Source: Niveibacterium microcysteis (GTDB lineage: Bacteria; Pseudomonadota; Gammaproteobacteria; Burkholderiales; Rhodocyclaceae). Taken from it: a stretch of 64,000 bases of DNA. The position numbers and the translations under genes were made by a program. Below, in pieces: positions 25,821 to 34,652 of this stretch. The notes beneath the pieces are model-generated. The model was given only the letters and a program-made list of their open reading frames with translations, did not search any database and was not told the DNA's origin. The stretch covers positions 1-64,000 of the forward strand of contig NZ_CP071060.1 of the NCBI RefSeq assembly GCF_017161445.1, in the 5' to 3' direction. The stretch's first letter is position 1; each line of letters starts with the position of its first letter.

Positions 25821-26266
25821 GATATGGACAATGCGTAAAGGAAGCTGCGACACCTCAAATACTACCGGCGCCACGCGCTCAGCGTTAGCATTTGAGAGGA
25901 TCTCGTACCCGGGATCCGGACCAAAGTCACGGTGGTGCAAATGACATTCTCCGCACTTGGCCTTTTGCGATACGGGTTGCGTTTGCGTCTCGTCCTTCGT
26001 CGCCGGCTTCTTTGAGATGCTGTAGCCGTTTGGGTGGCCTCGGTCCAGACGTGTTTTAGCTCGCCTCTGCGTGAGCACAGGGTTTGCCTACCCGACCGTG
26101 GGCAGTCAAGGTAGTCTGCGTCGCTCAAACGTCGCGTGAGTAGGCCGCTTCGATCCGGCGCGGCCGTGATCGGGCCCATGAGGGCGAATTGCGCGGGCGC
26201 AAAGCTCCGCCGTTGCGCGAGTCGCTACACTGAAGTGACCCTTTCCCGACGCCGAGGAGTGCTGAC

Positions 26267-27097
26267 GTGCCAATCTATCCGATGACCAAGCCCTCTCGTC
26301 GTTTCCGCAAGGCGGTTGCTGCACTGCTCGCGTTGGGCGCAATGGCGGGTTCGCCGGTTCGGGCGGAGACCGATCTGGGCTCCCTGGATCTGATCAGTAG
26401 TGCCTCCGAGGATTCGCCAGTGCCGCAGGGCCTGGTATTGGGTGGCGTCTATATCGGCGCGAACGCGCGCTACAAGGCGCTGGACGACATGAACCTTGTG
26501 GTGCCGGGCGGCGTGTATTTCGGCGAGCGCTTCATGTACCTCGGCGACCGTGCCCGTTACTACTTTTATCGCGGAGGCGGTTTTGCGGCCTTCGCATACG
26601 GCCGCGTGCGCTTCGGTAATCTCGACCCGGCCGATGCGCCGGAGCTGGCGGGCATGACGAAGCGGGAATGGGAGCCCGAGGCTGGCATCGGCGCCAATCT
26701 GATTACGCCGTATGCGTTGCTGACGATGCGTGCCGCGAGCGACATCAGCGGTACCAGCAAGGGGCAGGAGTGCCTGCTGTGGTCGGACTTTCCCGTGATC
26801 CGCGGCCGCCTGCTGGTGATGCCCGGCCTGGGCCTGCTGTGGCGTTCGAGCAAGCTCGCGAATTACTACTTCGGTGGCGTATCGGCCGACGAAGCGCGGC
26901 CCGGTCGCCCGCAGCACGACACCGGCGCGACCTGGTCGCCGATGATGAGCCTGATCACCAGCTATCGTTTCGACCGCCACTGGCTCGGTACGGTATCCGG
27001 CAATATCGAACACTTTGACAGCGGTACCGCAAAGAGCCCGATCGTCGCGCACGACAACGAAGTGACAGTGATCGCGGGCGTCGGCTACATCTGGTGA
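26267..27097 (+). CDS. MipA/OmpV-like outer-membrane protein
   Basis: 276 residues with a signal peptide ending near VRA-ET (about residue 35). The rest shows alternating strand patterns of an outer-membrane beta-barrel: LVLGGVYIGANARYKA, VYFGERFMYLGDRARYYFYRGGG, EWEPEAGIGANLITPYALLT, and a C-terminus VTVIAGVGYIW ending in an aromatic residue, as BAM substrates do. MipA proteins are scaffold partners of murein hydrolase MltA or channel-like barrels. GTG 26267 was chosen because GAGGAG sits about 10 bp upstream; ATG 26282 is the alternative but is too far from that site. Confidence 0.7.
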   Translation: MPIYPMTKPSRRFRKAVAALLALGAMAGSPVRAETDLGSLDLISSASEDSPVPQGLVLGGVYIGANARYKALDDMNLVVPGGVYFGERFMYLGDRARYYFYRGGGFAAFAYGRVRFGNLDPADAPELAGMTKREWEPEAGIGANLITPYALLTMRAASDISGTSKGQECLLWSDFPVIRGRLLVMPGLGLLWRSSKLANYYFGGVSADEARPGRPQHDTGATWSPMMSLITSYRFDRHWLGTVSGNIEHFDSGTAKSPIVAHDNEVTVIAGVGYIW

Positions 27098-27175
27098 TAC
27101 CGGCCTCGTAGCGCCGCGCACGCCGATCACTGGAGGCGTGTGTATGCTGGCGGCTTCCCACAAGGAGCCCCGAAC

Positions 27176-28585
27176 ATGCGCCGCTCGCGTGCCATCCATG
27201 GCGCTGCGCTGTTGTTGTCCGCAGCGTTTGCCGCCCCAGCCGTCGCCGACGATGCCGTAATCGCGCGCGTGCTCGAACGCATCGACGGTCGCCAGATCGA
27301 ATCGGACATTCGCACGTTGGTGGCTTTCGGCACCCGCCACACGATGTCCGACACGCAATCGGAATCCCGCGGCATCGGTGCTGCGCGGCGCTGGATCAAG
27401 CAGCGGCTTGAAGCCTGCAACGCTGAGCGCAAGGGGCGACTGAGCGTGCGCTTTCTCAGTCATGTGGAGCTGGCGGGCCGGCGCATCGACCGGCCGACCG
27501 AGATCGTCAATGTCGTCGCCACCCTGCCCGGCTTAGACCCGCTTGGCCGTGAGCGGGTGTACCTCGTGAGCGGCCACTACGATTCGCGCGCCAGTGATGT
27601 GATGGATGCGAGGTCCGACGCACCGGGCGCGAACGATGATGCCTCCGGCGTTGCTGCGGTGATTGCCATAGCGTGCGCGATGGCGGATCAGTCCACCCGT
27701 GCGACGATCGTGTTCGCCGCCGTGGCCGGCGAAGAGCAGGGCCTTCTCGGTGCCGACCGGCTCGCGCGCGACGCGGCTGCCGAGCACACCCGCATCGAGG
27801 GCATGATCACCAACGACATCATCGGTAGTTCGCTCGGTGACGACGGCGTGCGCCGCGCCGATACGGTGCGACTGTTCGCCGACGGCCTGACGCCAATGCT
27901 CAAGACGGTGTTGGCTAACGAGCGCAACCAGCCGGGTGAAGACAGCTTCGCAAAGCAGGCACGCGAGCAACTGCTGCAGATCGCCCGCATCGGCGGCGAG
28001 CACGACACGCCCACGCACCAGTTCGCCCGTGCCGTGAAGCGGGCGGCCGAGCAGTGGCAGCCGGGCTTCAAGGTGCAGCTCGTCGCGCGACGCGACCGCT
28101 TCCTGCGCGGGGGTGACCACCTGCCCTTCCTCGAGCGCGGCTTCCCCGCGCTGCGCTTCACCGAGCCGGTTGAAGACTTCCGGCACCAGCACCAGGACTT
28201 GCGTGAGTCCGATGGCCATCGATACGGCGACTTGCCGGACTATGTCGACTTCGACTACGTCGCGCGGGTTGCCCGGGCCAATGCGGCCGCGCTGGCCAGC
28301 CTGGCGCGCGCACCCGCAGCACCCGCGCGTGTCGTGCTCGATACGCAGTCACTGAGCAACGACACACGGCTGACCTGGGAGGCGAGCCCGGAGCAGAACG
28401 TAGCGGGTTATCGGGTGGTATGGCGCGAGACCACCTCGCCGGTCTGGCAGCATCAGCACGACGCCGGCAAGGCGCGCGAACTGACGCTCAAGGGCATATC
28501 GAAGGACGACTACCTCTTCGGCGTGATTGCGCTCGACGCAGAGGGCAACGAGAGCGCAGCGCGCTTTGCCGGCATTGCCCAGTGA
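27176..28585 (+). CDS. M28 family zinc metallopeptidase, secreted
   Basis: 469 residues with a signal peptide (1-24, APAVA-DD). The catalytic domain has the M28 metal-site sequence: His134 and Asp136 in VSGHYDSRASD, Asp154 in GANDDASG, the Glu pair 186-187 in AGEEQGLLGA, and a late His in GGDHLPFLERG. Family members are aminopeptidases or carboxypeptidases acting outside the cytoplasm. The C-terminal 85 residues (RLTWEASPEQNVAGYRVVWRET, FGVIALDAEGNES) form a fibronectin type III-like domain. ATG 27176 has the site AAGGAG and leads into the signal peptide. Probably a scavenging exopeptidase of the periplasm or medium. Confidence 0.88.
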   Translation: MRRSRAIHGAALLLSAAFAAPAVADDAVIARVLERIDGRQIESDIRTLVAFGTRHTMSDTQSESRGIGAARRWIKQRLEACNAERKGRLSVRFLSHVELAGRRIDRPTEIVNVVATLPGLDPLGRERVYLVSGHYDSRASDVMDARSDAPGANDDASGVAAVIAIACAMADQSTRATIVFAAVAGEEQGLLGADRLARDAAAEHTRIEGMITNDIIGSSLGDDGVRRADTVRLFADGLTPMLKTVLANERNQPGEDSFAKQAREQLLQIARIGGEHDTPTHQFARAVKRAAEQWQPGFKVQLVARRDRFLRGGDHLPFLERGFPALRFTEPVEDFRHQHQDLRESDGHRYGDLPDYVDFDYVARVARANAAALASLARAPAAPARVVLDTQSLSNDTRLTWEASPEQNVAGYRVVWRETTSPVWQHQHDAGKARELTLKGISKDDYLFGVIALDAEGNESAARFAGIAQ

Positions 28586-28636
28586 CGCCGCATCGCGCGT
28601 GATGCGCGTCACGCGGCCGCCGGCAATAGGGAAAAA

Positions 28637-28664
28637 TTAGGATTCCGCGAGCCAAGATTTAGGA
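28637..28664 (+). promoter_or_regulatory. TTAGGA direct repeats upstream of the hemerythrin gene
   Basis: TTAGGA occurs at 28637-28642 and again at 28659-28664, a 22-bp spacing or two helical turns, about 85-110 bp before the start codon. This could be a binding site for an activator; no known consensus was matched. Confidence 0.3.
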
Positions 28665-28747
28665 ACGGCGTGGGCGCCGCCTTTCTATTCTCCAGTCATC
28701 CGATGCGCAGGCATCGGCTTACCCCAAGACAGCAGCTGGAGAACATC

Positions 28748-29401
28748 ATGCAACACCCCCGTCACGACATTTACGCCTTCATCCACAAAGGGCTGCGTGC
28801 CTTCATGGCGCATACGCTGGTCCGCGTCGGCCGGCTCGATGCGCACGACAGTGCCGACATCGCTGTAGTCAGCGAAGAAGTGCGTGCGCTGCTCGATATC
28901 TGCGAGCACCATCTTGAGAACGAAAACCGCCATGTTCACCCGGCGATGGAAGCGCGCCAGCCCGGCTCGTGCGCCGACGTCGCCGCGGAGCACGAGGCGC
29001 ACGCCCTCGAGATCGCACAACTACGCTGGCTGCTCGAACGGGTGCCGGGCAATGACGAGGCAGCGCAAGGTCTCTACCGCCGCCTGTCCGATTTCGTCGG
29101 CCACAACTTCGAGCACATGGGCAAGGAAGAGCGCGAGCACAACGCCGTGCTGTGGGCGCACTACAGCGACGACGAGATCCGCGCAATCGAGCACGCCATC
29201 GTGTCGGGCGAAGCCCCGGATCGCCTGCAACTTGCGATGCGCTGGATGCTGCCGCACATGACGCCGAACGAGCGCGCCGGCATGCTGGGCGGAATGCGGC
29301 GCACCGCACCGGCGGAAGTCTTCGACGGCGTACTCAACCTGATCCGCCCGCTGCTCGGCGGCCGCGACTGGCGCAAGCTCACGCTCGCGCTGGGCATTTA
29401 A
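28748..29401 (+). CDS. Hemerythrin HHE domain protein
   Basis: 217 residues. The N-terminal 135 residues form a four-helix hemerythrin-like domain with iron-ligand candidates: His6 in RHDIYAF, His54/His55 and Glu58 in CEHHLENENRHVHPAME, His82/His85, and His119/His123 with Glu128 and His131 in VGHNFEHMGKEEREHNAVLW. Such proteins bind a diiron centre and sense or store oxygen or nitric oxide, or take part in iron-sulfur repair. The C-terminal part (MLPHMTPNERAGMLGGM) is the helical tail seen in this subgroup. ATG 28748 has GGAGAA upstream. Eleven bp downstream lies a small membrane protein gene, likely co-transcribed. Confidence 0.88.
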   Translation: MQHPRHDIYAFIHKGLRAFMAHTLVRVGRLDAHDSADIAVVSEEVRALLDICEHHLENENRHVHPAMEARQPGSCADVAAEHEAHALEIAQLRWLLERVPGNDEAAQGLYRRLSDFVGHNFEHMGKEEREHNAVLWAHYSDDEIRAIEHAIVSGEAPDRLQLAMRWMLPHMTPNERAGMLGGMRRTAPAEVFDGVLNLIRPLLGGRDWRKLTLALGI

Positions 29402-29411
29402 GGAGGCGACC

Positions 29412-29804
29412 ATGACCCGACAGGCACAACGCTGGGTATTGCTCGCCCTGCTCTATTTCGTCGTCGCGGTTGCGCTCGGCGTCGGTATGGCGGCGAGCCA
29501 CGACTTCCGCCTGCGCCCGATCCATGTGCACCTCAATCTGCTCGGCTGGGTGTCGCTCGCGCTGACCGGCTGGGTCTACACCCAGTTCCCTCGCGCGGCC
29601 GCCAATCGCGCGGCAACGCTGCACTTCTGGCTCTACAACCTCGCGCTGCCGGTGATGATGGCGGGCCTCGCCGCCCTGCTGCTGGGCACCCCAGCGGCAG
29701 AACCGGTGGTGGCCGTCAGCAGCGTGCTGGTGTTTGCATCGGTCGTGCTGTTCGCGGTGAATGTGATCAGGCATCGCTTACCGGCCGGCGCTGCGGCGGC
29801 GTGA
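29412..29804 (+). CDS. Small heme-copper-oxidase-subunit-I-like membrane protein
   Basis: 130 residues with four predicted transmembrane helices. His38 and His40 in RPIHVHLNLLGWVSLALTGWVYTQFP and His71 in TLHFWLYNLALP resemble heme-binding helices of cytochrome oxidase or NO reductase large subunits, but the protein has only a third of their length. Stand-alone proteins of this kind occur next to hemerythrin or NO-response genes. The GGAGG before ATG 29412 is excellent and the gap to the hemerythrin gene is 10 bp, so both are probably one operon for oxygen or NO handling. Heme binding is inference. Confidence 0.7.
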   Translation: MTRQAQRWVLLALLYFVVAVALGVGMAASHDFRLRPIHVHLNLLGWVSLALTGWVYTQFPRAAANRAATLHFWLYNLALPVMMAGLAALLLGTPAAEPVVAVSSVLVFASVVLFAVNVIRHRLPAGAAAA

Positions 29805-29863
29805 CCGGATCTGCTGGAAAAAATGAGGGGCGGCCAATGGTCGCCTCCGTTCTTTCGACGAAC

Positions 29864-31195
29864 CTACAGGTCGCGCAGATCGAGTGGCATGTCGACCTCA
29901 AGCCGGAACAGCCCGCGCCCGGTCTTGCGCAGGCGGATGCCGGCGTTGCGTTCGTCGAGGCGCCGCTGCAGCAGGATCAGGCGGGCTTCGAGGTTGTCGC
30001 TGATCTCGGGTAGCCGCAGGTCAGGTGAAACGCGCAGTTCGCGGTTGGAGAAGTCTTCGCGGCCGGTTGCGGCACGTGTCTGCAGCAGGCACCACAGGAT
30101 CGCGCCGGCGACGCCCTTGATCAGGTAGTCGCCGCCAATGAAGATGCTGTCGTTGGCTGCGTAGTGGCGGACTTCCAGCGCCTGACCGGCGAGTGGCGCG
30201 GCAGGGCGTGCTTCGCGTTCGGTGACGGCGGATTCGACCAGTGCCTGTTGTTGCAGCGCGTGGATTGCAGAGCCGAGCTGGGTCGCGAGCGCGACGAGGG
30301 CATCTTCATCGTCATAGGTGAAGCGCAGGTCTTGCGGGCTTTCGACACACAGCACACCGAGCAGGCGACCGTGCGCGAGTACGGGTACGGCGAGCTGGCT
30401 GTGCGGTTCCGGCAGGCCGGGAAACGGTATCTGCGTTTCGAGTGGCCATGGATGGGCGCAGGCGCCGTCGAGCGCGGCACGGCCGTAGCTGTACTCCATG
30501 GTCATGTGGTTGATGCGGATCGGCGTGCGGTACTGCGCCGCGACGCCGATCACGCCATCGCCGTAGGCGATTTCGGAGCCGACACCGGTCACCGGATAGC
30601 CGCGGCTTGCCACGGTGTAGAGGCGTCCACAGGCCTCCTCGGCGAACAGCAGCATCGAATGCTCGATGCCGAAGTCACTCGCGAGCGCATCGAGTGCGGC
30701 GTCGACGGCGCCGTCGAGGTCAACGCAGGCCGCGATCCGTGCGCTGGCACTGCGCATTGCGTTGAGCAGGTTGCGGCGCGGCTGCGGATTCGGCAGCACC
30801 GGGCCGGGGATGCGCTCGACACCCAGCACGCGGTAAACGTCTGCACCTTGCAAGCGGAACACGCCCACCATGCCGGAGTGCGATGCAATGCCGGCGAGCT
30901 TCGCCTTCATGTGCTGGAACAGCGCGCCTTCGGTCTCGGTGCGCAGGTAGAGCAGTTCGATGTGGAAGCTCTCGCCGCTGATCGGGTCGATCACCAGCGC
31001 TGTGCTGCGCGGGTTTGCAAGGATGTTCTCGCGCGTCTTGTTGAAGAACTGGAATGACAGCGCGACATGGCGCGGATCGACGTAATGCATCTGCGACACG
31101 TAGGTCACGTTCGGCGTGCCATCGGCACTGGCGGTGGCGAGCACCGCTGGAATCGAGCCTTCGAGGCAGCCGCGGATCGCTTCGAGCTGGATCAT
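29864..31195 (-). CDS. PNPOx-fold protein with GAF domain and C-terminal regulatory domain
   Basis: 443 residues in three parts. Residues 1-135 are a pyridoxamine-phosphate-oxidase-like split barrel (VLATASADGTPNVTYVSQMHYVDPRHVALSFQFFNKTREN), which usually binds flavin or F420. Residues 150-320 are a GAF domain (FGIEHSMLLFAEEACGRLYTVASRGY, LAVPVLAHGRLLGVLCVES). The last about 85 residues (IKGVAGAILWCLLQT, FSNRELRVSPDLRLPEISDNLEARLILLQRRLDER) look like a winged-helix-type output. That suggests a redox- or ligand-sensing regulator. Its ATG overlaps the stop of the upstream PNPOx gene by 4 bp. Confidence 0.75.
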   Translation of the reverse strand: MIQLEAIRGCLEGSIPAVLATASADGTPNVTYVSQMHYVDPRHVALSFQFFNKTRENILANPRSTALVIDPISGESFHIELLYLRTETEGALFQHMKAKLAGIASHSGMVGVFRLQGADVYRVLGVERIPGPVLPNPQPRRNLLNAMRSASARIAACVDLDGAVDAALDALASDFGIEHSMLLFAEEACGRLYTVASRGYPVTGVGSEIAYGDGVIGVAAQYRTPIRINHMTMEYSYGRAALDGACAHPWPLETQIPFPGLPEPHSQLAVPVLAHGRLLGVLCVESPQDLRFTYDDEDALVALATQLGSAIHALQQQALVESAVTEREARPAAPLAGQALEVRHYAANDSIFIGGDYLIKGVAGAILWCLLQTRAATGREDFSNRELRVSPDLRLPEISDNLEARLILLQRRLDERNAGIRLRKTGRGLFRLEVDMPLDLRDL

Positions 31196-31692
31196 GGGCG
31201 CCTCGCCAGGGCTTCGCCGGCGCGCGGGCCGGGGGTTTGGCCGAACACGCCATCGGGCGTGAAACGCACCGCGAGCAGATCGGCCGGGTCGCGCCAGAAC
31301 ACGGCGTCGACGAAGTCCCCACCCCAGCCGAGCAGGCCGATGTCTTCGGTGAAGAGGTCGAGATTGCGTCGGACGCGGGCGACGTCGCCGGGCTCAAGCG
31401 GCACGGTGCGCGCGTTTCGGCCCTTGATCTGCACCGTCTCATGCGTGCTCGGGCGGCTGAAGGTCACTGCGATGCGGCCGTTGGCGGCGATGTCACGGCA
31501 GGTGGCCTCCGCGCTTTCAGCGAAGAGGAACACGGTGAGTGTCGTCAGGTCGTCCGCCGGGCGGCAGCCGACGCCCTTCGCGATCGAGGGGACGAGGCGG
31601 CTGTCGCAGGATGCGACCGTGATCGAGAGGCCGCTGACAATGAAGTCGGCGACCGCGGGTGTCATCAGCGGGGTTTGCGGTGCGGCTGGCAT
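31192..31692 (-). CDS. PNPOx-fold (flavin-binding-like) protein
   Basis: 166-residue split-barrel protein. VADFIVSGLSITVASCDSRLVPSIAKGVGCRPA, LTVFLFAESAEATCRDIAANGRIAVTFSRPSTHETVQIKG and DLLAVRFTPDGVFGQTPGPRAG match small pyridoxamine-phosphate-oxidase-related proteins, many of which bind FMN or heme. It is coupled to the three-domain PNPOx-GAF gene by an ATGA overlap, so both likely act together. No catalytic role can be assigned from sequence. Confidence 0.75.
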   Translation of the reverse strand: MPAAPQTPLMTPAVADFIVSGLSITVASCDSRLVPSIAKGVGCRPADDLTTLTVFLFAESAEATCRDIAANGRIAVTFSRPSTHETVQIKGRNARTVPLEPGDVARVRRNLDLFTEDIGLLGWGGDFVDAVFWRDPADLLAVRFTPDGVFGQTPGPRAGEALARRP

Positions 31693-31839
31693 CGGATTCC
31701 GGGGGGAAGGAGCGACTTCATCAGGCTAGCATCGGTGCGTCGGCGCGCAAGTGTCATTCGATACCTTGCGATACGCAAAGGGCGGCCGGCGCGGCAGCCC
31801 CTACAATCGCGGCCTTCTCGTCTTCCTGTGCAGTCGACC

Positions 31840-32790
31840 ATGCGTGCAGCTCCCCTCCCCGCTTCGTTCTTCGGCATGGTGCTCGGTTTGTCCGGGCTCG
31901 GGCAGGCCTGGCGTCTGGCGCATCGCATGTGGGGGGTGCCGCCATGGATCGGCGAAGCCGTGCTGCTGCTGGCGGCCCTGGTCTGGGCGACACTGTTGCT
32001 CGCCTACGCACTTCAGGCACTGCGCGCACCTGCGCATGCAGCCGCCGAGTTCAAACACCCGGTGCAAGGCAGCACGCCGGCCTTGTTGGGGGTCGCGACC
32101 TTGCTGATGGTGCTGGCGGTGCTGCCCTACTCGCTGGCGGCGGCGTGGGGGCTGGCACTTGCCGGCATCGGTTGGCATCTGGCCTTCGCGCTGTGGCACA
32201 CGGGCTTGTTGTGGCAGGGCGGGCGCGAGGCGCAGCACACGGTGCCAGCGATCTACCTGCCGACGGTCGCGGGCAACTTCACCAGCGCAGCGGCGCTCGG
32301 TGCGCTTGGGCATGCGGACTGGGGCTGGCTGTTCCTTGGCGCTGGGGTGTTCTCATGGTTTGCGCTTGAATCGCTGGTGATGCAGCGGCTTTGGCAGGGG
32401 CCTGCGGTGCCGGCCCCACAGCGTCCGCTGATCGGCATCCAGTTTGCGCCGCCGGTGGTTTGCGCGATGGCCTGGCTGATGCTGGAGCCCGCGGGGCACG
32501 ACCATTGGCTGCTGATGCTGTGGGGCTATGGCCTTTTCCAACTGCTGCTGGGTGTGCGCCTGCGTCGTTGGCTTGCCGCACAGCCGTTTGCGCCCTCTTA
32601 CTGGGCCTACACCTTCGGCGTGGCGTCGGCGACGGTGGTTGGCCTCAAGTTGGCTATTGCGGGCGTGCCGGCGGCCGGCATGCTGGCGTTGCCAGTATTC
32701 ATCGCGGCCAATCTGTTCATCGGCACGCTGGCGCTGCGTACCGCATGGCTTGGGTTCAGCGGCCGCTTGTTACCGCGCACCGTGCCCTGA
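31840..32790 (+). CDS. TehA-like C4-dicarboxylate transporter / tellurite-resistance channel
   Basis: 316-residue integral membrane protein with ten predicted helices. PLPASFFGMVLGLSGLGQAWRLA, HPVQGSTPALLGVATLLMVLAVLPY, YLPTVAGNFTSAAALGALG and QPLIGIQFAPPVVCAMAWL-type segments are hallmarks of the TehA/SLAC1/Mae1 superfamily. Family members conduct anions; E. coli TehA was named for tellurite resistance when overproduced. ATG 31840 starts just before the PLPASFFGM helix. No tehB methyltransferase gene is adjacent. Confidence 0.88.
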   Translation: MRAAPLPASFFGMVLGLSGLGQAWRLAHRMWGVPPWIGEAVLLLAALVWATLLLAYALQALRAPAHAAAEFKHPVQGSTPALLGVATLLMVLAVLPYSLAAAWGLALAGIGWHLAFALWHTGLLWQGGREAQHTVPAIYLPTVAGNFTSAAALGALGHADWGWLFLGAGVFSWFALESLVMQRLWQGPAVPAPQRPLIGIQFAPPVVCAMAWLMLEPAGHDHWLLMLWGYGLFQLLLGVRLRRWLAAQPFAPSYWAYTFGVASATVVGLKLAIAGVPAAGMLALPVFIAANLFIGTLALRTAWLGFSGRLLPRTVP

Positions 32791-32796
32791 AACAGA

Positions 32797-32817
32797 ACCG
32801 CCCCTTCGCGGGGCGGT
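32797..32817. terminator. Bidirectional terminator hairpin
   Basis: ACCGCCCC (32797-32804) pairs with GGGGCGGT (32810-32817) around a TTCGC loop, flanked by A-rich bases on the left and TGTT on the right. It sits between two genes whose 3' ends face each other and could serve both. Confidence 0.75.
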
Positions 32818-32832
32818 GTTCGGCGTGCTGAT

Positions 32833-34269
32833 TCAGCGTGCTGTGCGGCGGCGGCGCGCGCCCAGCGCGACGATGCCGAGGCCGGCAAGCAGCATCGCGT
32901 AGGTCTCGGGTTCCGGCACGGCGCTGATCAGCTGGGCCTGGTAGCCGGGCAGATCGCTGTCGCTGAACGAGAACACGTAGAACTTGTTCGGATTCGCGAT
33001 GCCGGCCGGGTGATTGCTGTCCGTCACGCTGGAGAGGAAGTCGTTGTCGTTCGCCACGTACAGCGTGTGGCGGGTTTCGCCGCCGACCACGATGTCCTGG
33101 CCGAAGGAAAGGCCCTCGATCTTCGCCGGGATGTCGTTGGCCTTCACGCCCGCCGCGCTGAGCTTGCTGGCGAAGTCCAGCACCAGCGTCTTGCCGACGG
33201 CCTTGCTGCTCAGGTCGCCACTCAGCGCGCTGACGTCCTGCGCACCGGCGAGGTCGATCCGGAAGAACTGTTTCACGGCCGCGCTGCTGTTGTCGCCGAG
33301 GCCTTTGCCGTCTCGTTCGTCGACAAGGAACTCATGGTCGTTGATCGCGACGATCTCGCTCACGCCGCTGCCGGTCGTGAGCTTGTAGGCGTACTGGTGA
33401 GTCGTGCCGCTGGCGATGTCGATCGTCACGATGCGCACGTTCTTCTTCGTGTCCTGTTCCAGCGGCGCCTGCATGATGCCGACGAGGGTCTTGCCGTCCG
33501 GCGTGATCGCGAGGCCTTCCATGCCCTTGTTCGCGACACGGCCGATCGTGTTGCCTGCAATCTCGACGTCACCCTTCGGGCTCAGGTTGCTGACCGCGAG
33601 GTTGGCCGGCAGCGCGAAGCTGTTGGTACGTGCGCCGGTCGCGCGGTCGAACTGATACACGTAGGGGCCGTACTCGTCGGAGACGAACACGCTCTTGCCA
33701 TCGTTCGACACGCGGATGCCTTCCGGGTCGAGGCGCGCGTTGTTGCCGCTGGTCGAGGGCAGCGCGGCGTTGAAGTTGTCCGAACGCCCGCTGAAGTAAT
33801 ACTTGCCGGCGCTGTTTTGCGCCAGCGCGCCATTGCCGACGCCAAGCCCGGCGCCGCTGCCGTAGGCCAGCGCGCTGTTGCTGTACAGCAGCGTCGTCGC
33901 GCTCAGCGTTGGCGTCAGCGTGTAGGGCAGCGCGCCGGAAGCCGACGCGGTCAGCTTCATCGTCACGGTTTGCAGGCGCGGGATGTAGCTGGTCGTGTCG
34001 TCGATCGCACTGTTGTAGGAGACGGCGTTTGGCCCCCGATCCGGCAGTGCGATGAAGGTTTTTCCCCCCGCCCAAGCGAGGCCGGATCCGAGGCCGCCGA
34101 GGATGTTGGCCGCAACGCCATTCTCAAGGGTGCCGCTCAGGCCTGAGAGATCGGCAAATGAGCCGGCAGCGCTGCCGTTCAGATCGCCGATCGCAACCAG
34201 GTCAAAGGCGGCGATGGCAGGCGTGGTGATGGCCGCGAGCAGGGCGGCAATCAGGGTCTTCTTGTGCAT
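32833..34269 (-). CDS. Esterase/phytase-like secreted protein with PEP-CTERM signal
   Basis: 478 residues with a signal peptide (1-20, ending AIA) and a six-bladed propeller-like domain with the marks of the esterase-like phytase group: LSGLSGTLENG, FIALPDRGPN, ARLDPEGIRVSNDGKSVFVSDEYGPYVYQFD, NKGMEGLAITPDGKTLVGIMQAP, and LYVANDNDF. It probably hydrolyses phosphate or other esters outside the cytoplasm, but catalysis is not shown. The C-terminus AVPEPETYAMLLAGLGIVALGARRRR is a textbook PEP-CTERM tripartite sorting signal (VPEP motif, hydrophobic helix, Arg cluster), so an exosortase (EpsH/XrtA) must exist elsewhere in the genome. Confidence 0.88.
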   Translation of the reverse strand: MHKKTLIAALLAAITTPAIAAFDLVAIGDLNGSAAGSFADLSGLSGTLENGVAANILGGLGSGLAWAGGKTFIALPDRGPNAVSYNSAIDDTTSYIPRLQTVTMKLTASASGALPYTLTPTLSATTLLYSNSALAYGSGAGLGVGNGALAQNSAGKYYFSGRSDNFNAALPSTSGNNARLDPEGIRVSNDGKSVFVSDEYGPYVYQFDRATGARTNSFALPANLAVSNLSPKGDVEIAGNTIGRVANKGMEGLAITPDGKTLVGIMQAPLEQDTKKNVRIVTIDIASGTTHQYAYKLTTGSGVSEIVAINDHEFLVDERDGKGLGDNSSAAVKQFFRIDLAGAQDVSALSGDLSSKAVGKTLVLDFASKLSAAGVKANDIPAKIEGLSFGQDIVVGGETRHTLYVANDNDFLSSVTDSNHPAGIANPNKFYVFSFSDSDLPGYQAQLISAVPEPETYAMLLAGLGIVALGARRRRTAR

Positions 34270-34652
34270 GGTGGTTGTCCGTCAGGGTCGGGTGGTCGGA
34301 TCGCCGGTGCCGCACGCAAGGTCGGCAAGGCCCGAAGAGCCTGTTGCCAGGCAATGACGCGGCTGTGACGGCCGCCCCCGCAGTGGCGCCTGAGCGCGAC
34401 TTTCGTCACGGAATCCGCTAGGGGTGGCGACTTACGGTGACGTTGGTGCCGATCGCCGCCGCGCGCATTGCTGCAGCCGGTGGGCGACAAAGCGATTGCG
34501 CTGCTGGCCCACTTGCGCCCGTCGGCCGGGCGATGAACGGTCAGCTGCGCAGCTGTACCCCTCGGCTACGCCAACAGCCTTGCTTCCGAGCGTGCGCCGT
34601 CTATACCCAACAGACCGGCCGTCCGGTCGGCACCCTCATGAGGAGTAACGTG
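34270..34652. other. Intergenic stretch between divergent secreted-protein genes
   Basis: 383 bp holding the promoters of the PEP-CTERM gene and the small secreted protein gene. No recognisable gene, repeat or terminator is seen. Confidence 0.4.
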
